Assembly: GCA_947630665.1 (NCBI GenBank)
Contig: CANRID010000002.1
Span: 62,001 to 126,000 of the forward strand
DNA: 64,000 bases
From: an uncultured Bacteroidales bacterium
GTDB lineage: Bacteria > Bacteroidota > Bacteroidia > Bacteroidales > UBA932
Direction of reading: 5' to 3'
Shown in pieces: positions 54,029-61,952 of the stretch. Numbering within the stretch: position 1 is the stretch's first letter; each line of letters begins with the position of its first letter. Under the pieces are notes generated by a model. It worked only from the letters and a program-made list of their open reading frames with translations, did no database searches and was not told where the DNA came from. Made by a program: the position numbers and the translations under genes.

Positions 54029-54790
54029 CTATCGCTTCTTATTAAATATCGATGAATTGGCCTGGGCAGCCGGCATAATCACCATATCGTTGATATTCAC
54101 ATGGGGAGGACATTTGATCATATACATGATCGCATCCGCCACATCCAGGGCTTTCAGAGGGACGAACCCTTTATATACCTCAGCCGCCCGGTCAAGATCT
54201 CCTTTGAAACGGACCTGGGAAAATTCGGTTTCCACCGCGCCGGGGCAAATTTGCGACACTTTTATATTATAGGGCAGCAAATCTATCCGCATCGCTTTGG
54301 TAAGAGCATCCACCGCATGCTTGGTGGCGCAATAGACATTTCCGTTAGGATACACTTCCTTTCCCGCTATGGAACACAGATTTATAATATGCCCGCCGCC
54401 ATTGGCTATCATGAAATCGGAAACGATCCGGCTGACATACAGCAACCCTTTTACATTCGTATCGATCATCCGCTCCCAGTCATCGTAAATACCTGTATTT
54501 AAGGGGTTCTGTCCTACGGCCAGGCCCGCATTATTTACCAGTACATTTATTTTCTTCCATTCTTCCGGCAAATTCAACAGATATTTTTCCACCTCTCCCA
54601 GAAAGCGCACATCGAAGCTCAACGGAAGAATCGTCACGTTGAATTCCTTTTCCAGTTTTTTGGATAATTCGGTCAACCGGGAGGTTCTTCGTCCCGTAAT
54701 AATCAGATTATATCCTTCCTGGGCCAGCAAGCCGGCCGTCGCCTCTCCTATTCCGGACGTGGCACCCGTAACCAATGCAATTTTTTTCAT
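54029..54790 (-). CDS. Short-chain dehydrogenase/reductase (YdfG-like)
   Basis: A 253-residue SDR with nucleotide motif TGATSGIG (8-15), NNAG, and catalytic S140, Y153 and K157 (YCATK). GRRTSRL after the second strand suggests NADP. It resembles YdfG/serine or 3-hydroxy-acid dehydrogenases, but the substrate is not certain. It is the last gene of the reverse group P5C dehydrogenase-dipeptidase-SDR, 60 bases after the dipeptidase. Confidence 0.87.
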   Translation of the reverse strand: MKKIALVTGATSGIGEATAGLLAQEGYNLIITGRRTSRLTELSKKLEKEFNVTILPLSFDVRFLGEVEKYLLNLPEEWKKINVLVNNAGLAVGQNPLNTGIYDDWERMIDTNVKGLLYVSRIVSDFMIANGGGHIINLCSIAGKEVYPNGNVYCATKHAVDALTKAMRIDLLPYNIKVSQICPGAVETEFSQVRFKGDLDRAAEVYKGFVPLKALDVADAIMYMIKCPPHVNINDMVIMPAAQANSSIFNKKR

Positions 54791-54850
54791 AAATAACAGT
54801 TCGATTATAAATTCCGGCGTATTCCGCCATATTACAATGGAGATGAACGT

Positions 54851-55960
54851 CTATCGCAAAGCCAATTCCTCCACTTTGTTAAAGACCCTTAAGAAATTCT
54901 CGCCCAGGATCATGCGTACATCCTCATCCGAATATCCCCGGCTCTTGAGTTCTTTCGTAATAATCTCCATCTTCCCGACATCCTCCATGCCCAGGGGGGC
55001 CGTTTCGATTCCGTCATAATCCGAACCGAGTCCCACATGGGCCGCACCGACCAACTTAACGGCATGCTCGATATGATCCACCAGCAATTTATACGAAGGG
55101 CGTTTCAACGCGAACATTTCGGCCTCCGCCTCCTTGAATTTCCTGAACGCCTCCTTGCTTTTCGGATGGGCCCTCCATTCCGTCTGCGCAGCATCGAATT
55201 TATCGCACAACGGCCAAAACTTCTCCGCATATTCATCGCTTAAAAAGGCCGGATAAAAGTTAATCTGTATCACTCCCCCCGCCGCCGCCAGGTCTTTTAT
55301 CATTTGATCAGTCATATTGCGGGGATGCGAAGCCAGCGCACGACAGCAGGAATGCGTCGCTACCACCGGAGCCCGGGAATATTTCAATACATCATAAAAA
55401 GACTCGTCCGAAAGATGCGACACATCCACGATCATTCCTAACCGGTTCATTTCTTCTATCACCTTTTTCCCGAAAGGGCTTACGCCTCCCCATCTTTTCT
55501 CCTTGGTCCCGCTGGAATCGCATATTTCGTTATTTCCTGTATGCGTCAATGTCATATATCGGATGCCCAATGTATAAAAAAGTCTCAGCAGACTCAGATC
55601 TTTCTGGATGGGAGAACCGTTCTCCATTCCCATAAACACGGCGCCCAGTCCTTTGCTTTTCAGTTCCCGGCCCTCCCTGACGGATGTCGCCAGTCCGACT
55701 TTATCGCTGTTCCGGTAAACGGCATCGTATGTACGGGCGATCAGCTGCAATGCCCGGCGGGTAGATTCATCGGGAGCAAGCCTGTTGGAGGTATAAATAG
55801 AGAAAAACGAGGCATCTACTCCCCCTTCCTTCATCCGGATAAAATCAAAATGGCCTTCTTTGTTTCTCACTCCCAAATCCGCCCCCTCCATCAGGCGCAA
55901 AGGCGTATCGCAATGAGAATCCAGGACAAATGCTTCCTTATGTAACTGTTTAGTTGTCAT
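54851..55960 (-). CDS. Membrane dipeptidase (renal dipeptidase, M19 family)
   Basis: A 369-residue zinc peptidase. Zinc-site motifs are H16 and D18 in DSHCDTP, the bridging Glu in GMENG, DVSHLSD and ATHSCCRAL. A GSDYDG segment near the C-terminus is typical. No signal peptide is present, so it is probably cytosolic despite the family name. It would cleave dipeptides, possibly those with a C-terminal D-residue. It lies 66 bases after the P5C dehydrogenase, consistent with peptide and amino-acid use. Confidence 0.9.
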   Translation of the reverse strand: MTTKQLHKEAFVLDSHCDTPLRLMEGADLGVRNKEGHFDFIRMKEGGVDASFFSIYTSNRLAPDESTRRALQLIARTYDAVYRNSDKVGLATSVREGRELKSKGLGAVFMGMENGSPIQKDLSLLRLFYTLGIRYMTLTHTGNNEICDSSGTKEKRWGGVSPFGKKVIEEMNRLGMIVDVSHLSDESFYDVLKYSRAPVVATHSCCRALASHPRNMTDQMIKDLAAAGGVIQINFYPAFLSDEYAEKFWPLCDKFDAAQTEWRAHPKSKEAFRKFKEAEAEMFALKRPSYKLLVDHIEHAVKLVGAAHVGLGSDYDGIETAPLGMEDVGKMEIITKELKSRGYSDEDVRMILGENFLRVFNKVEELALR

Positions 55961-56026
55961 AATATATGTCGTTTTAATTTTTAATCCCGATAATTTTAAA
56001 GTTAAATTTTCAAGACCGGAACACGT

Positions 56027-57652
56027 TTATTTCATATAAGAATATTTATATCTTGTAGCCGGAACCAGCGTTTCCTTTATCGTACGCGGAGTCACCCAGC
56101 GGATCAAATTGAATTCGCCGCCGGCCTTATCGTTGGTACCGGAAGCTCTGGAACCTCCAAACGGCTGCATACCCACTACGGCACCGGTAGGTTTATCGTT
56201 AATGTAGAAATTGCCCGCACTGTATCTCAATGCCTTGCATATTTTCTCAGCCGCCTGCCGGTCTTTAGCGAATACGGATCCGGTAAGTCCGTACGGCGAT
56301 GTAGTGTTGCACAGCTCTACCGCCTCGTCCAACTTATCGTCCTCATATACATATACGGTAAGCACGGGTCCGAAAATTTCTTCTTCCATGGATTTGAAAT
56401 GCGGATCGGACGTTTCGATGACGGTCGGTCTGATAAAATAGCCGACGGATTTATCATATTCTCCCCCTACTACTATTTTCGCGTCTTTGGACTCCTTCGC
56501 ATATTCGATATATGAAACGATATTGTCGAATGAAGCCTCGTCGATAACCGCATTGATAAAATTGTCGGGATCGGCCACGTCTCCCATTTTGACATCTTCG
56601 GCCCTTTCCCGGATTCCGTCTAAAACGGCCGGCCATATAGATTTAGGCACATACATGCGGGAAGCCGCAGAACATTTCTGTCCCTGGAACTCGAAAGCCC
56701 CGCAGAACGCGGCATTCGCAACCGCTTTCGTACAGGCGGAAGGGTGTACGAAAATAAAGTCCTTTCCTCCCGTTTCCCCCACCAGACGCGGATATGTCTT
56801 GTATTTAGGCAGGTTCTCCCCCACTTTTTTCCACAAATAATTGAAAGTGGCACTGGAGCCGGTAAAATGAATGCCGCCGAAATCCGGAGAATCCATGGCC
56901 ACACAGCCGATCAGGGAACCGGGTCCGCAAAGGAAATTCACCACCCCGTCGGGAAGCCCCGCCTCCATAAACGCCTTCATCAGATAATAATTGGACAGGA
57001 TGGCCGTGGAGGAAGTTTTCCAGATAGTGGTATTTCCCATCATCGCCGGCGCCATATTCAAGTTGGAAGCGATGGACGTAAAGTTGAACGGACTTATCGC
57101 CATGACAAACCCTTCTAACGGACGGTATTCAACGGAATTGATCTGGTTAGCAGCGGATTTGGGCTGGGTCGCATAAATCTTGCAGGCATACGCCACATTG
57201 TATCTGAGAAAATCGATCAGCTCGCAAGCGGAATCGATCTCCGCCTGATAGATATTTTTACTTTGTCCGAGCATAGTGGCGGCATTCAGGACAGGACGAT
57301 ATTTCCCGGCCAGCAATTCCGCAATCCTCAGCATAATGGAAGCCCTTACTTCCCAAGGAGTTTCGCCCCACTCCTTATGGGCGGCCATGGCGGCATCCAC
57401 AGCCATCTGCACCTCTTTTTCTCCCGCCTTGTGGTAAGTGGCCAGGATATGTTTATGATTATGAGGCATTACCACGGTACCGACATTGCCCGTCCGGATT
57501 TCCTTTCCACCTATAATAAGCGGTATATCTATCACTTCAGAGCTTTGTCTTTTCAGTTCCGCATCCAACGCAATTCGTTCAGGACTTCCCGGCAAATAGG
57601 TTTTCACCGGCTCGTTGGCAGGCAGCGGGAAATTAAATATGGCATTATTCAT
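56027..57652 (-). CDS. pruA: L-glutamate gamma-semialdehyde (1-pyrroline-5-carboxylate) dehydrogenase
   Basis: A 541-residue aldehyde dehydrogenase oxidising glutamate semialdehyde to glutamate with NAD. The catalytic Cys is in FQGQKCSAASR and the general-base Glu in RLVGETGGKDF. The start FNFPLPANEPVKTYLPGSPER is characteristic of the stand-alone P5CDH of animals and Bacteroidetes. No proline dehydrogenase is adjacent, so proline or arginine carbon must enter elsewhere. It heads a reverse group with a dipeptidase and an SDR. Confidence 0.93.
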   Translation of the reverse strand: MNNAIFNFPLPANEPVKTYLPGSPERIALDAELKRQSSEVIDIPLIIGGKEIRTGNVGTVVMPHNHKHILATYHKAGEKEVQMAVDAAMAAHKEWGETPWEVRASIMLRIAELLAGKYRPVLNAATMLGQSKNIYQAEIDSACELIDFLRYNVAYACKIYATQPKSAANQINSVEYRPLEGFVMAISPFNFTSIASNLNMAPAMMGNTTIWKTSSTAILSNYYLMKAFMEAGLPDGVVNFLCGPGSLIGCVAMDSPDFGGIHFTGSSATFNYLWKKVGENLPKYKTYPRLVGETGGKDFIFVHPSACTKAVANAAFCGAFEFQGQKCSAASRMYVPKSIWPAVLDGIRERAEDVKMGDVADPDNFINAVIDEASFDNIVSYIEYAKESKDAKIVVGGEYDKSVGYFIRPTVIETSDPHFKSMEEEIFGPVLTVYVYEDDKLDEAVELCNTTSPYGLTGSVFAKDRQAAEKICKALRYSAGNFYINDKPTGAVVGMQPFGGSRASGTNDKAGGEFNLIRWVTPRTIKETLVPATRYKYSYMK

Positions 57653-57698
57653 AGCACTAAATTTTTTATAATTAACATTTTACAATTTTCTCTCCGAC

Positions 57699-57735
57699 AC
57701 TATCCCGACAGGAAATCCTTTTTCCCCGTCGGGAT
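57699..57735 (-). promoter_or_regulatory. Hairpin in the leader upstream of P5C dehydrogenase
   Basis: ATCCCGAC (57702-57709) and GTCGGGAT (57728-57735) are perfect 8-base arms, inside the predicted transcript from the -7 element at 57740. The 13-base sequence ACTATCCCGACAG here (57699-57711) recurs at 57863-57875 before the sigma-factor gene. A function is not established. Confidence 0.4.
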
Positions 57736-57739
57736 TCCA

Positions 57740-57747
57740 CAAATTTA
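57740..57747 (-). promoter_or_regulatory. -7 element of the P5C dehydrogenase promoter
   Basis: The reverse strand reads TAAATTTG, matching TAnnTTTG. It gives a leader of about 80 bases that includes the hairpin at 57702-57735. Confidence 0.5.
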
Positions 57748-57890
57748 ATAAAATAAAAGCAACAATGCCTTTTTTTAATAAATTTAATCCGGATGCAACA
57801 TTCCTGTTCATCCTATCGTCTTATTATATGAAAAAAGTTCGATACGGATGATTTTCATCGATACTATCCCGACAGCCGGACGCCTGATTC

Positions 57891-58394
57891 ATGAACATAG
57901 AGGAATTATACGATAAATATTCAAAGAGTCTGTTCTTTACCAGCTTGCGCATTACAGGCGATTCTTTCGACGCGGAAGAAGCGATGCAGGATACTTTTAT
58001 CCGGTATTATCAACATTCCGGGAAAACGGGAATAAAAAATCCGGAAAGCTGGCTCAGAAGCGTCTGCATCAGACGGTCCATCGACATACTGAGGAACCGG
58101 AACCGGGACAAGGATTTTATAGAAGAATGGAGAAAAACCGAACCGGACAATACGGAACTTCCCGACAGCACCGCACAAGACGAACATAAGGAGCTGCACT
58201 TGAAAGTGGAGACCATTAAATCCGCTTTGGAAAATTTGCCGGACGGATACCGTATCATCTTATCCCTGAATTTATTCGAAGGATACGACTATAAAGAGAT
58301 TGCCGGCATACTGAAAGTAAAGGAAAGCACCGTCCGGACACAATATATGAGAGGAAAGGCACGTCTGCTACAAATACTGGAAAAACCATTTTAA
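57891..58394 (+). CDS. ECF-type RNA polymerase sigma-70 family factor
   Basis: A 167-residue extracytoplasmic-function sigma factor with region 2 (about 10-75, FDAEEAMQDTFIRYYQ) and region 4 (about 110-160, GYDYKEIAGILKVKESTVRTQ). Length is typical. It starts the group sigma factor-membrane partner-two GIN-domain proteins, all forward with short gaps, which is the layout of a sigma/anti-sigma unit. The promoter it recognises cannot be stated; no clear -7 element lies before it. Confidence 0.9.
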   Translation: MNIEELYDKYSKSLFFTSLRITGDSFDAEEAMQDTFIRYYQHSGKTGIKNPESWLRSVCIRRSIDILRNRNRDKDFIEEWRKTEPDNTELPDSTAQDEHKELHLKVETIKSALENLPDGYRIILSLNLFEGYDYKEIAGILKVKESTVRTQYMRGKARLLQILEKPF

Positions 58395-58407
58395 ATACCC
58401 TATACAC

Positions 58408-58917
58408 ATGGATTCATTGAAAAAATACATAACAGAAAATAAAGACCGGTTCGAAGGCGAGCTTCCGGAAGGACACCGGGAGAGGTTTCTCGAAAAGCTG
58501 GACCGCTGCCGGCAGGCGCAGCCCGCAGGAACGCCGGCAAAATGGACTCCCCTGAAACAAATCGGCCGGATCGCCGCTTCTATAGCGGCAGTATTTGTCC
58601 TCGCCTTTTTTATCGGGAATTTTTTCCAAAAGGAAAGCCGGAGTTCCACAGCGGCCAGCTATCGGAGTAAATTAGAAGAAATGAAGAACCAGATTCTAAG
58701 ACTTTCGCAGAAAGCCGCGCCCGAGATGCAGGAATATACCATTAATACTCTGGAAAATATTTTATTCGAGCCCGTTCCTCTCCAGGAACAATTGCCCGAG
58801 GAACTGTCGAGCCGGGAGAAGGAAAAAATCCTGGAAGAATACTACAACCAGAAAATGCAGGGAGTGAAAAAACTGAAAATCTTTTTGGCTCAGAAGATAA
58901 AAGGACCGGAAGATTAA
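58408..58917 (+). CDS. Single-span membrane protein, probable anti-sigma factor
   Basis: A 169-residue protein with a cytosolic N-terminus (about 1-50), one membrane span near 53-73 (RIAASIAAVFVLAFFIGNFF) and a periplasmic, Glu/Lys-rich helical tail. It lies 13 bases after the sigma-factor gene. Position, size and topology fit an anti-sigma factor, but no known anti-sigma zinc motif (HxxxCxxC) is visible. The role is inferred from context. Confidence 0.65.
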   Translation: MDSLKKYITENKDRFEGELPEGHRERFLEKLDRCRQAQPAGTPAKWTPLKQIGRIAASIAAVFVLAFFIGNFFQKESRSSTAASYRSKLEEMKNQILRLSQKAAPEMQEYTINTLENILFEPVPLQEQLPEELSSREKEKILEEYYNQKMQGVKKLKIFLAQKIKGPED

Positions 58918-58938
58918 CCATACGCAACATTATTTATC

Positions 58939-59805
58939 ATGAAAAAATTATTATTCGTAACCCTGGCTTTTTTAGCCGTCATGACAGCATGGGGACAGAC
59001 CGTCTCGAAAAACTATCCTTTTTCCGGATTTACCGGAGTAACCGCCTCTTCCATATACGATATTTACATTACGCAGGGAGATTCGTATCAAGTAGAGGTA
59101 ACCTGTTCGAAAGGGATGGAGAACTATCTGAAAATCACCTGCATTCAAAATAATTTAAGATTAGAGGCCGATTTCCCCCGGAATTTCTTCCATAAAGAGC
59201 GGCAGAAACTGACCGTCCGCATTACGATGCCCAAATTGGAATCGCTTGCGCTTTCCGGAGTTGCAAACGCCAAAATATCCGGAAATTTCAAATGTGACGT
59301 ATTCACGCTTTCGATGAGCGGATCCTCCAATCTGGATCGCATTAACATGAATGCCAATACTTTAAAATATACTATCAGCGGTGTTTCGAACGCTACCGTT
59401 TATGGAAAATTCCAAAACGCCCAAGGTACCGTAACGGGATCATCCGATATGGCTTTTAAAGCCGATATAGCCGATCTGAATGGAAGCATATCGGGAGCCG
59501 TGGATTTCAGCTACTATGGCAACTCTATAAACGTCACTTTAAAGATTTCCGGCTCCAGCGATGTCTCCTTGAGCGGTAAAACGAATCTGTTAGATGTAAG
59601 ATGTATGGGCGCATGCGAGCTGAAAGCCAAGGACATGAAGGCTCTCCAGGTCATTGCCGCCACCTCCGGTAGCAGCGATTGCACCGTATTCGCGACCCAT
59701 TCTATCAAAGCCACAACATTCGGGGCGTCCAAAATCGAATATTACGGAAACCCGATGGTCTCCACAATAAACAAATCCGGCAGCTCATCCATTTATAAAA
59801 GATAA
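58939..59805 (+). CDS. Secreted GIN-domain (DUF2807) protein, first copy
   Basis: A 288-residue protein with a signal peptide (MKKLLFVTLAFLAVMTAWGQ). The body is a DUF2807 beta-helix built from short repeats such as LSMSGSSNL, ISGVSNATVYG and ISGAVDFSYYG. Family members are envelope proteins of unknown function. It lies 21 bases after the probable anti-sigma gene, and a close relative follows. It could be a target or sensor of the sigma system. Confidence 0.8.
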   Translation: MKKLLFVTLAFLAVMTAWGQTVSKNYPFSGFTGVTASSIYDIYITQGDSYQVEVTCSKGMENYLKITCIQNNLRLEADFPRNFFHKERQKLTVRITMPKLESLALSGVANAKISGNFKCDVFTLSMSGSSNLDRINMNANTLKYTISGVSNATVYGKFQNAQGTVTGSSDMAFKADIADLNGSISGAVDFSYYGNSINVTLKISGSSDVSLSGKTNLLDVRCMGACELKAKDMKALQVIAATSGSSDCTVFATHSIKATTFGASKIEYYGNPMVSTINKSGSSSIYKR

Positions 59806-59841
59806 GACCGGCCTGTTTTCCGCACATTCAAACAATTAAAC

Positions 59842-60618
59842 ATGAAAAAGAAGTTAGCTTTATTCCTCGTAACCCTATTATTGGCTTCCGTCTCCGTTTT
59901 TGCGCATACAGTAACAAACAAATATAAAGTGGCCGATTTCAAAGGGATCAAAGCCGCTTATGTATTTAAAATCACCCTTACGAAAGGACCTGTCTGCTCC
60001 GTGGAAATAAGCTGTCCGGACGATATCGGGAAATATCTGACCGTTTCCTCGTCCAACGGAATTCTCGAATTGTCCGCCAAAAGGAACAGCAGCAAAGGAA
60101 ACGATAAAAGACACGAAACCGTGTATGTAAAGATTCAGATGCCTTCCCTCACTTATCTGGATCTTTCGGGAGCTTCCACCCTTATCGCTGACGGGGAGTT
60201 CAACGAAACCGCTTTCGAGTGCAATCTGAGCGGAGCCTGTACTCTGAAATATCTGAATATAAATGCCCGGAATTTCACCTTCGACATCAGCGGTGCCGCC
60301 AAAGCTTCATTGGAAGGTAATTTCACCAATGCCCAAGGAAACATATCGGGAGCGGCCAGCGTTACCTTCAACGGCAATATGGATATACTCAGGCTGAAAA
60401 CCAGCGGAGCCTCCAATACCGTCTATAATGGCAACTCCAGCAAAATCCATATAAATACATCGGGGGCGGCCAATTCCACCCTGACCGGTAAAACGGACAA
60501 ACTGCTGTTCAAAATTTCCGGAGCGGCCAACCTCGATGCCCGGGAAATGATCACGCAGGATTTTACAGGTGAGGACACAGGCGTAGGACAGATATATCTG
60601 CAAAAAAATCACGATTGA
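59842..60618 (+). CDS. Secreted GIN-domain (DUF2807) protein, second copy
   Basis: A 258-residue paralogue of the preceding protein with signal peptide MKKKLALFLVTLLLASVSVFA. Repeats of the form LSGASTL, ISGAAKASLEG and TSGASNTVYNG build the same beta-helix. Both copies share the NKYKVADFKGI/FSGFTGV opening and an early KGP or QGD strand. It is probably a tandem duplication followed by divergence. No terminator is obvious after it. Confidence 0.8.
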   Translation: MKKKLALFLVTLLLASVSVFAHTVTNKYKVADFKGIKAAYVFKITLTKGPVCSVEISCPDDIGKYLTVSSSNGILELSAKRNSSKGNDKRHETVYVKIQMPSLTYLDLSGASTLIADGEFNETAFECNLSGACTLKYLNINARNFTFDISGAAKASLEGNFTNAQGNISGAASVTFNGNMDILRLKTSGASNTVYNGNSSKIHINTSGAANSTLTGKTDKLLFKISGAANLDAREMITQDFTGEDTGVGQIYLQKNHD

Positions 60619-60668
60619 ACCAAATAAGAAAACCAATGTTACAGGAGAAAATAACGGCCGGTATATTT

Positions 60669-60696
60669 TTTGGATGCCTTATATTGTTTATCTTTG
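60669..60696 (+). promoter_or_regulatory. Promoter immediately upstream of the VanZ-like gene
   Basis: TTTG (60669-60672) and TATCTTTG (60689-60696) are 16 bases apart. The expected start of transcription falls on or next to the ATG at 60703, so the mRNA may be leaderless. Confidence 0.45.
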
Positions 60697-60702
60697 CGCC
60701 GA

Positions 60703-61170
60703 ATGAATAGAATCAAATACCATATCTTCACCATTTTGCTTGTCTTGTACATAGCCCTTATATTCTATGGGAGCCTTCATAATTTTTCCGATACGGAATT
60801 GGATCTGGCCGAAAGCTTTTTAGGGATACCTATGGACAAAATAATCCATTTTGCAATGTTTTTCTTTTATCCTTTCGTAAGTTGGTCCTTTCTGAGATTC
60901 AATGACGAGCCGGATACGGAAAACAAACCGGTCAATTGTAAAGTATTTAAAATAACAAGAGACTATTACTTTGCCGTTATCATTCTCTCGGGAATCCTGC
61001 TCGGAGCACTTACCGAAGGCTCTCAATCCTGGTTTACCACGTATCGGCAAGGAGATGTGCAGGACTGGGGAGCCGATATCTTAGGCATTCTCGCCGGAAG
61101 CGCCGCGGTCTTTGCACTCAAAGGAGCCTTTATCCGTTGGGAAATCAAAATACTGCAAGAGAAATCATAA
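60703..61170 (+). CDS. VanZ-family small membrane protein
   Basis: A 155-residue protein with about four hydrophobic segments, starting MNRIKYHIFTILLVLYIALIF. The DKIIHFAMFFFYPFVSW segment and the E-G-xQ element in GALTEGSQSWFTTYRQG, followed by DWGADILGILAG, match the VanZ-like family. Role is unknown in most members; only VanZ itself has been linked to teicoplanin tolerance. An upstream in-frame start at 60670 would overlap the promoter, so 60703 is chosen. Confidence 0.72.
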   Translation: MNRIKYHIFTILLVLYIALIFYGSLHNFSDTELDLAESFLGIPMDKIIHFAMFFFYPFVSWSFLRFNDEPDTENKPVNCKVFKITRDYYFAVIILSGILLGALTEGSQSWFTTYRQGDVQDWGADILGILAGSAAVFALKGAFIRWEIKILQEKS

Positions 61171-61211
61171 ATACTCCGCATGACATATAGCAAAACATGT
61201 ATTTTTTTCCT

Positions 61212-61219
61212 TACATTTG
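61212..61219 (+). promoter_or_regulatory. -7 element of the DUF3575 gene
   Basis: TACATTTG matches TAnnTTTG, 67 bases before the ATG. The -33 region is not convincing. Confidence 0.4.
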
Positions 61220-61286
61220 CCGATTCCATACGGACTTGGATATATACCTGAAACCCATATGGACGTGAATATTTAAATCATTTATA

Positions 61287-61940
61287 ATGAAACTATTTAC
61301 CAAACTTAGCATTCTATTTCTCTTATTTTTATTTTCTATCGGCGGGTCTTTGCGGGCAAAAGAACTTTCCGGAGAGGCTAAAGAAAAAAATGACGCCGCC
61401 GATTATCGGGGAAAAAGCGAAAATACCCGGATCGCGGTAAAATTAAACGGCCTGATCTTTATCGGAATCATAAACCCCGCGGTAGAATTCAGAGTCATGC
61501 CTAAATGGACCGTCCAGCTCGAAGGATTGGGCTCTTTTTATCATAAGAACTTCTTGGGAAGTCATAAACCATTCGTGTTGGGAGCGACCTGGGGAGAATT
61601 CAGGTTTTATCCCAAACATTCTTTCGACGGATTTTTTCTTGCACCGAATATCGGCTGGGGCGTTTACCAACTGAATAAAGGATCGGTCCCGGGATATGGG
61701 GGTTCTTATCCCGAATCCTATTTTCAGATGGGAAGCAATCTGATGGCCGGACTTACGATAGGTTATCAACTGAATCTGGGCCGGCACTGGTCGATAGAGG
61801 CATCTTGGGGAGCCGGCTGGCAGGGATCCACCTATCAAGGTTATGATAAGGAAAATGATACCATGTATGTCGATGTAAACGGAAGCGGAGAATGGCTGCC
61901 TTTATACAAGTGCGGCATTTTCGTGACGTACCGTTTTTAA
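61287..61940 (+). CDS. DUF3575 outer-membrane-like protein
   Basis: A 217-residue exported protein with signal peptide MKLFTKLSILFLLFLFSIGG and an alternating hydrophobic pattern ending in KCGIFVTYRF, like a small outer-membrane barrel of about eight strands. The core NPAVEFRVMPKWTVQLEG and GEFRFYPKHS match DUF3575, which is common in Bacteroidetes and linked there to cell-surface structures. No specific function is known to me. It is transcribed alone by its position. Confidence 0.78.
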   Translation: MKLFTKLSILFLLFLFSIGGSLRAKELSGEAKEKNDAADYRGKSENTRIAVKLNGLIFIGIINPAVEFRVMPKWTVQLEGLGSFYHKNFLGSHKPFVLGATWGEFRFYPKHSFDGFFLAPNIGWGVYQLNKGSVPGYGGSYPESYFQMGSNLMAGLTIGYQLNLGRHWSIEASWGAGWQGSTYQGYDKENDTMYVDVNGSGEWLPLYKCGIFVTYRF

Positions 61941-61952
61941 AATACTTAGCGG

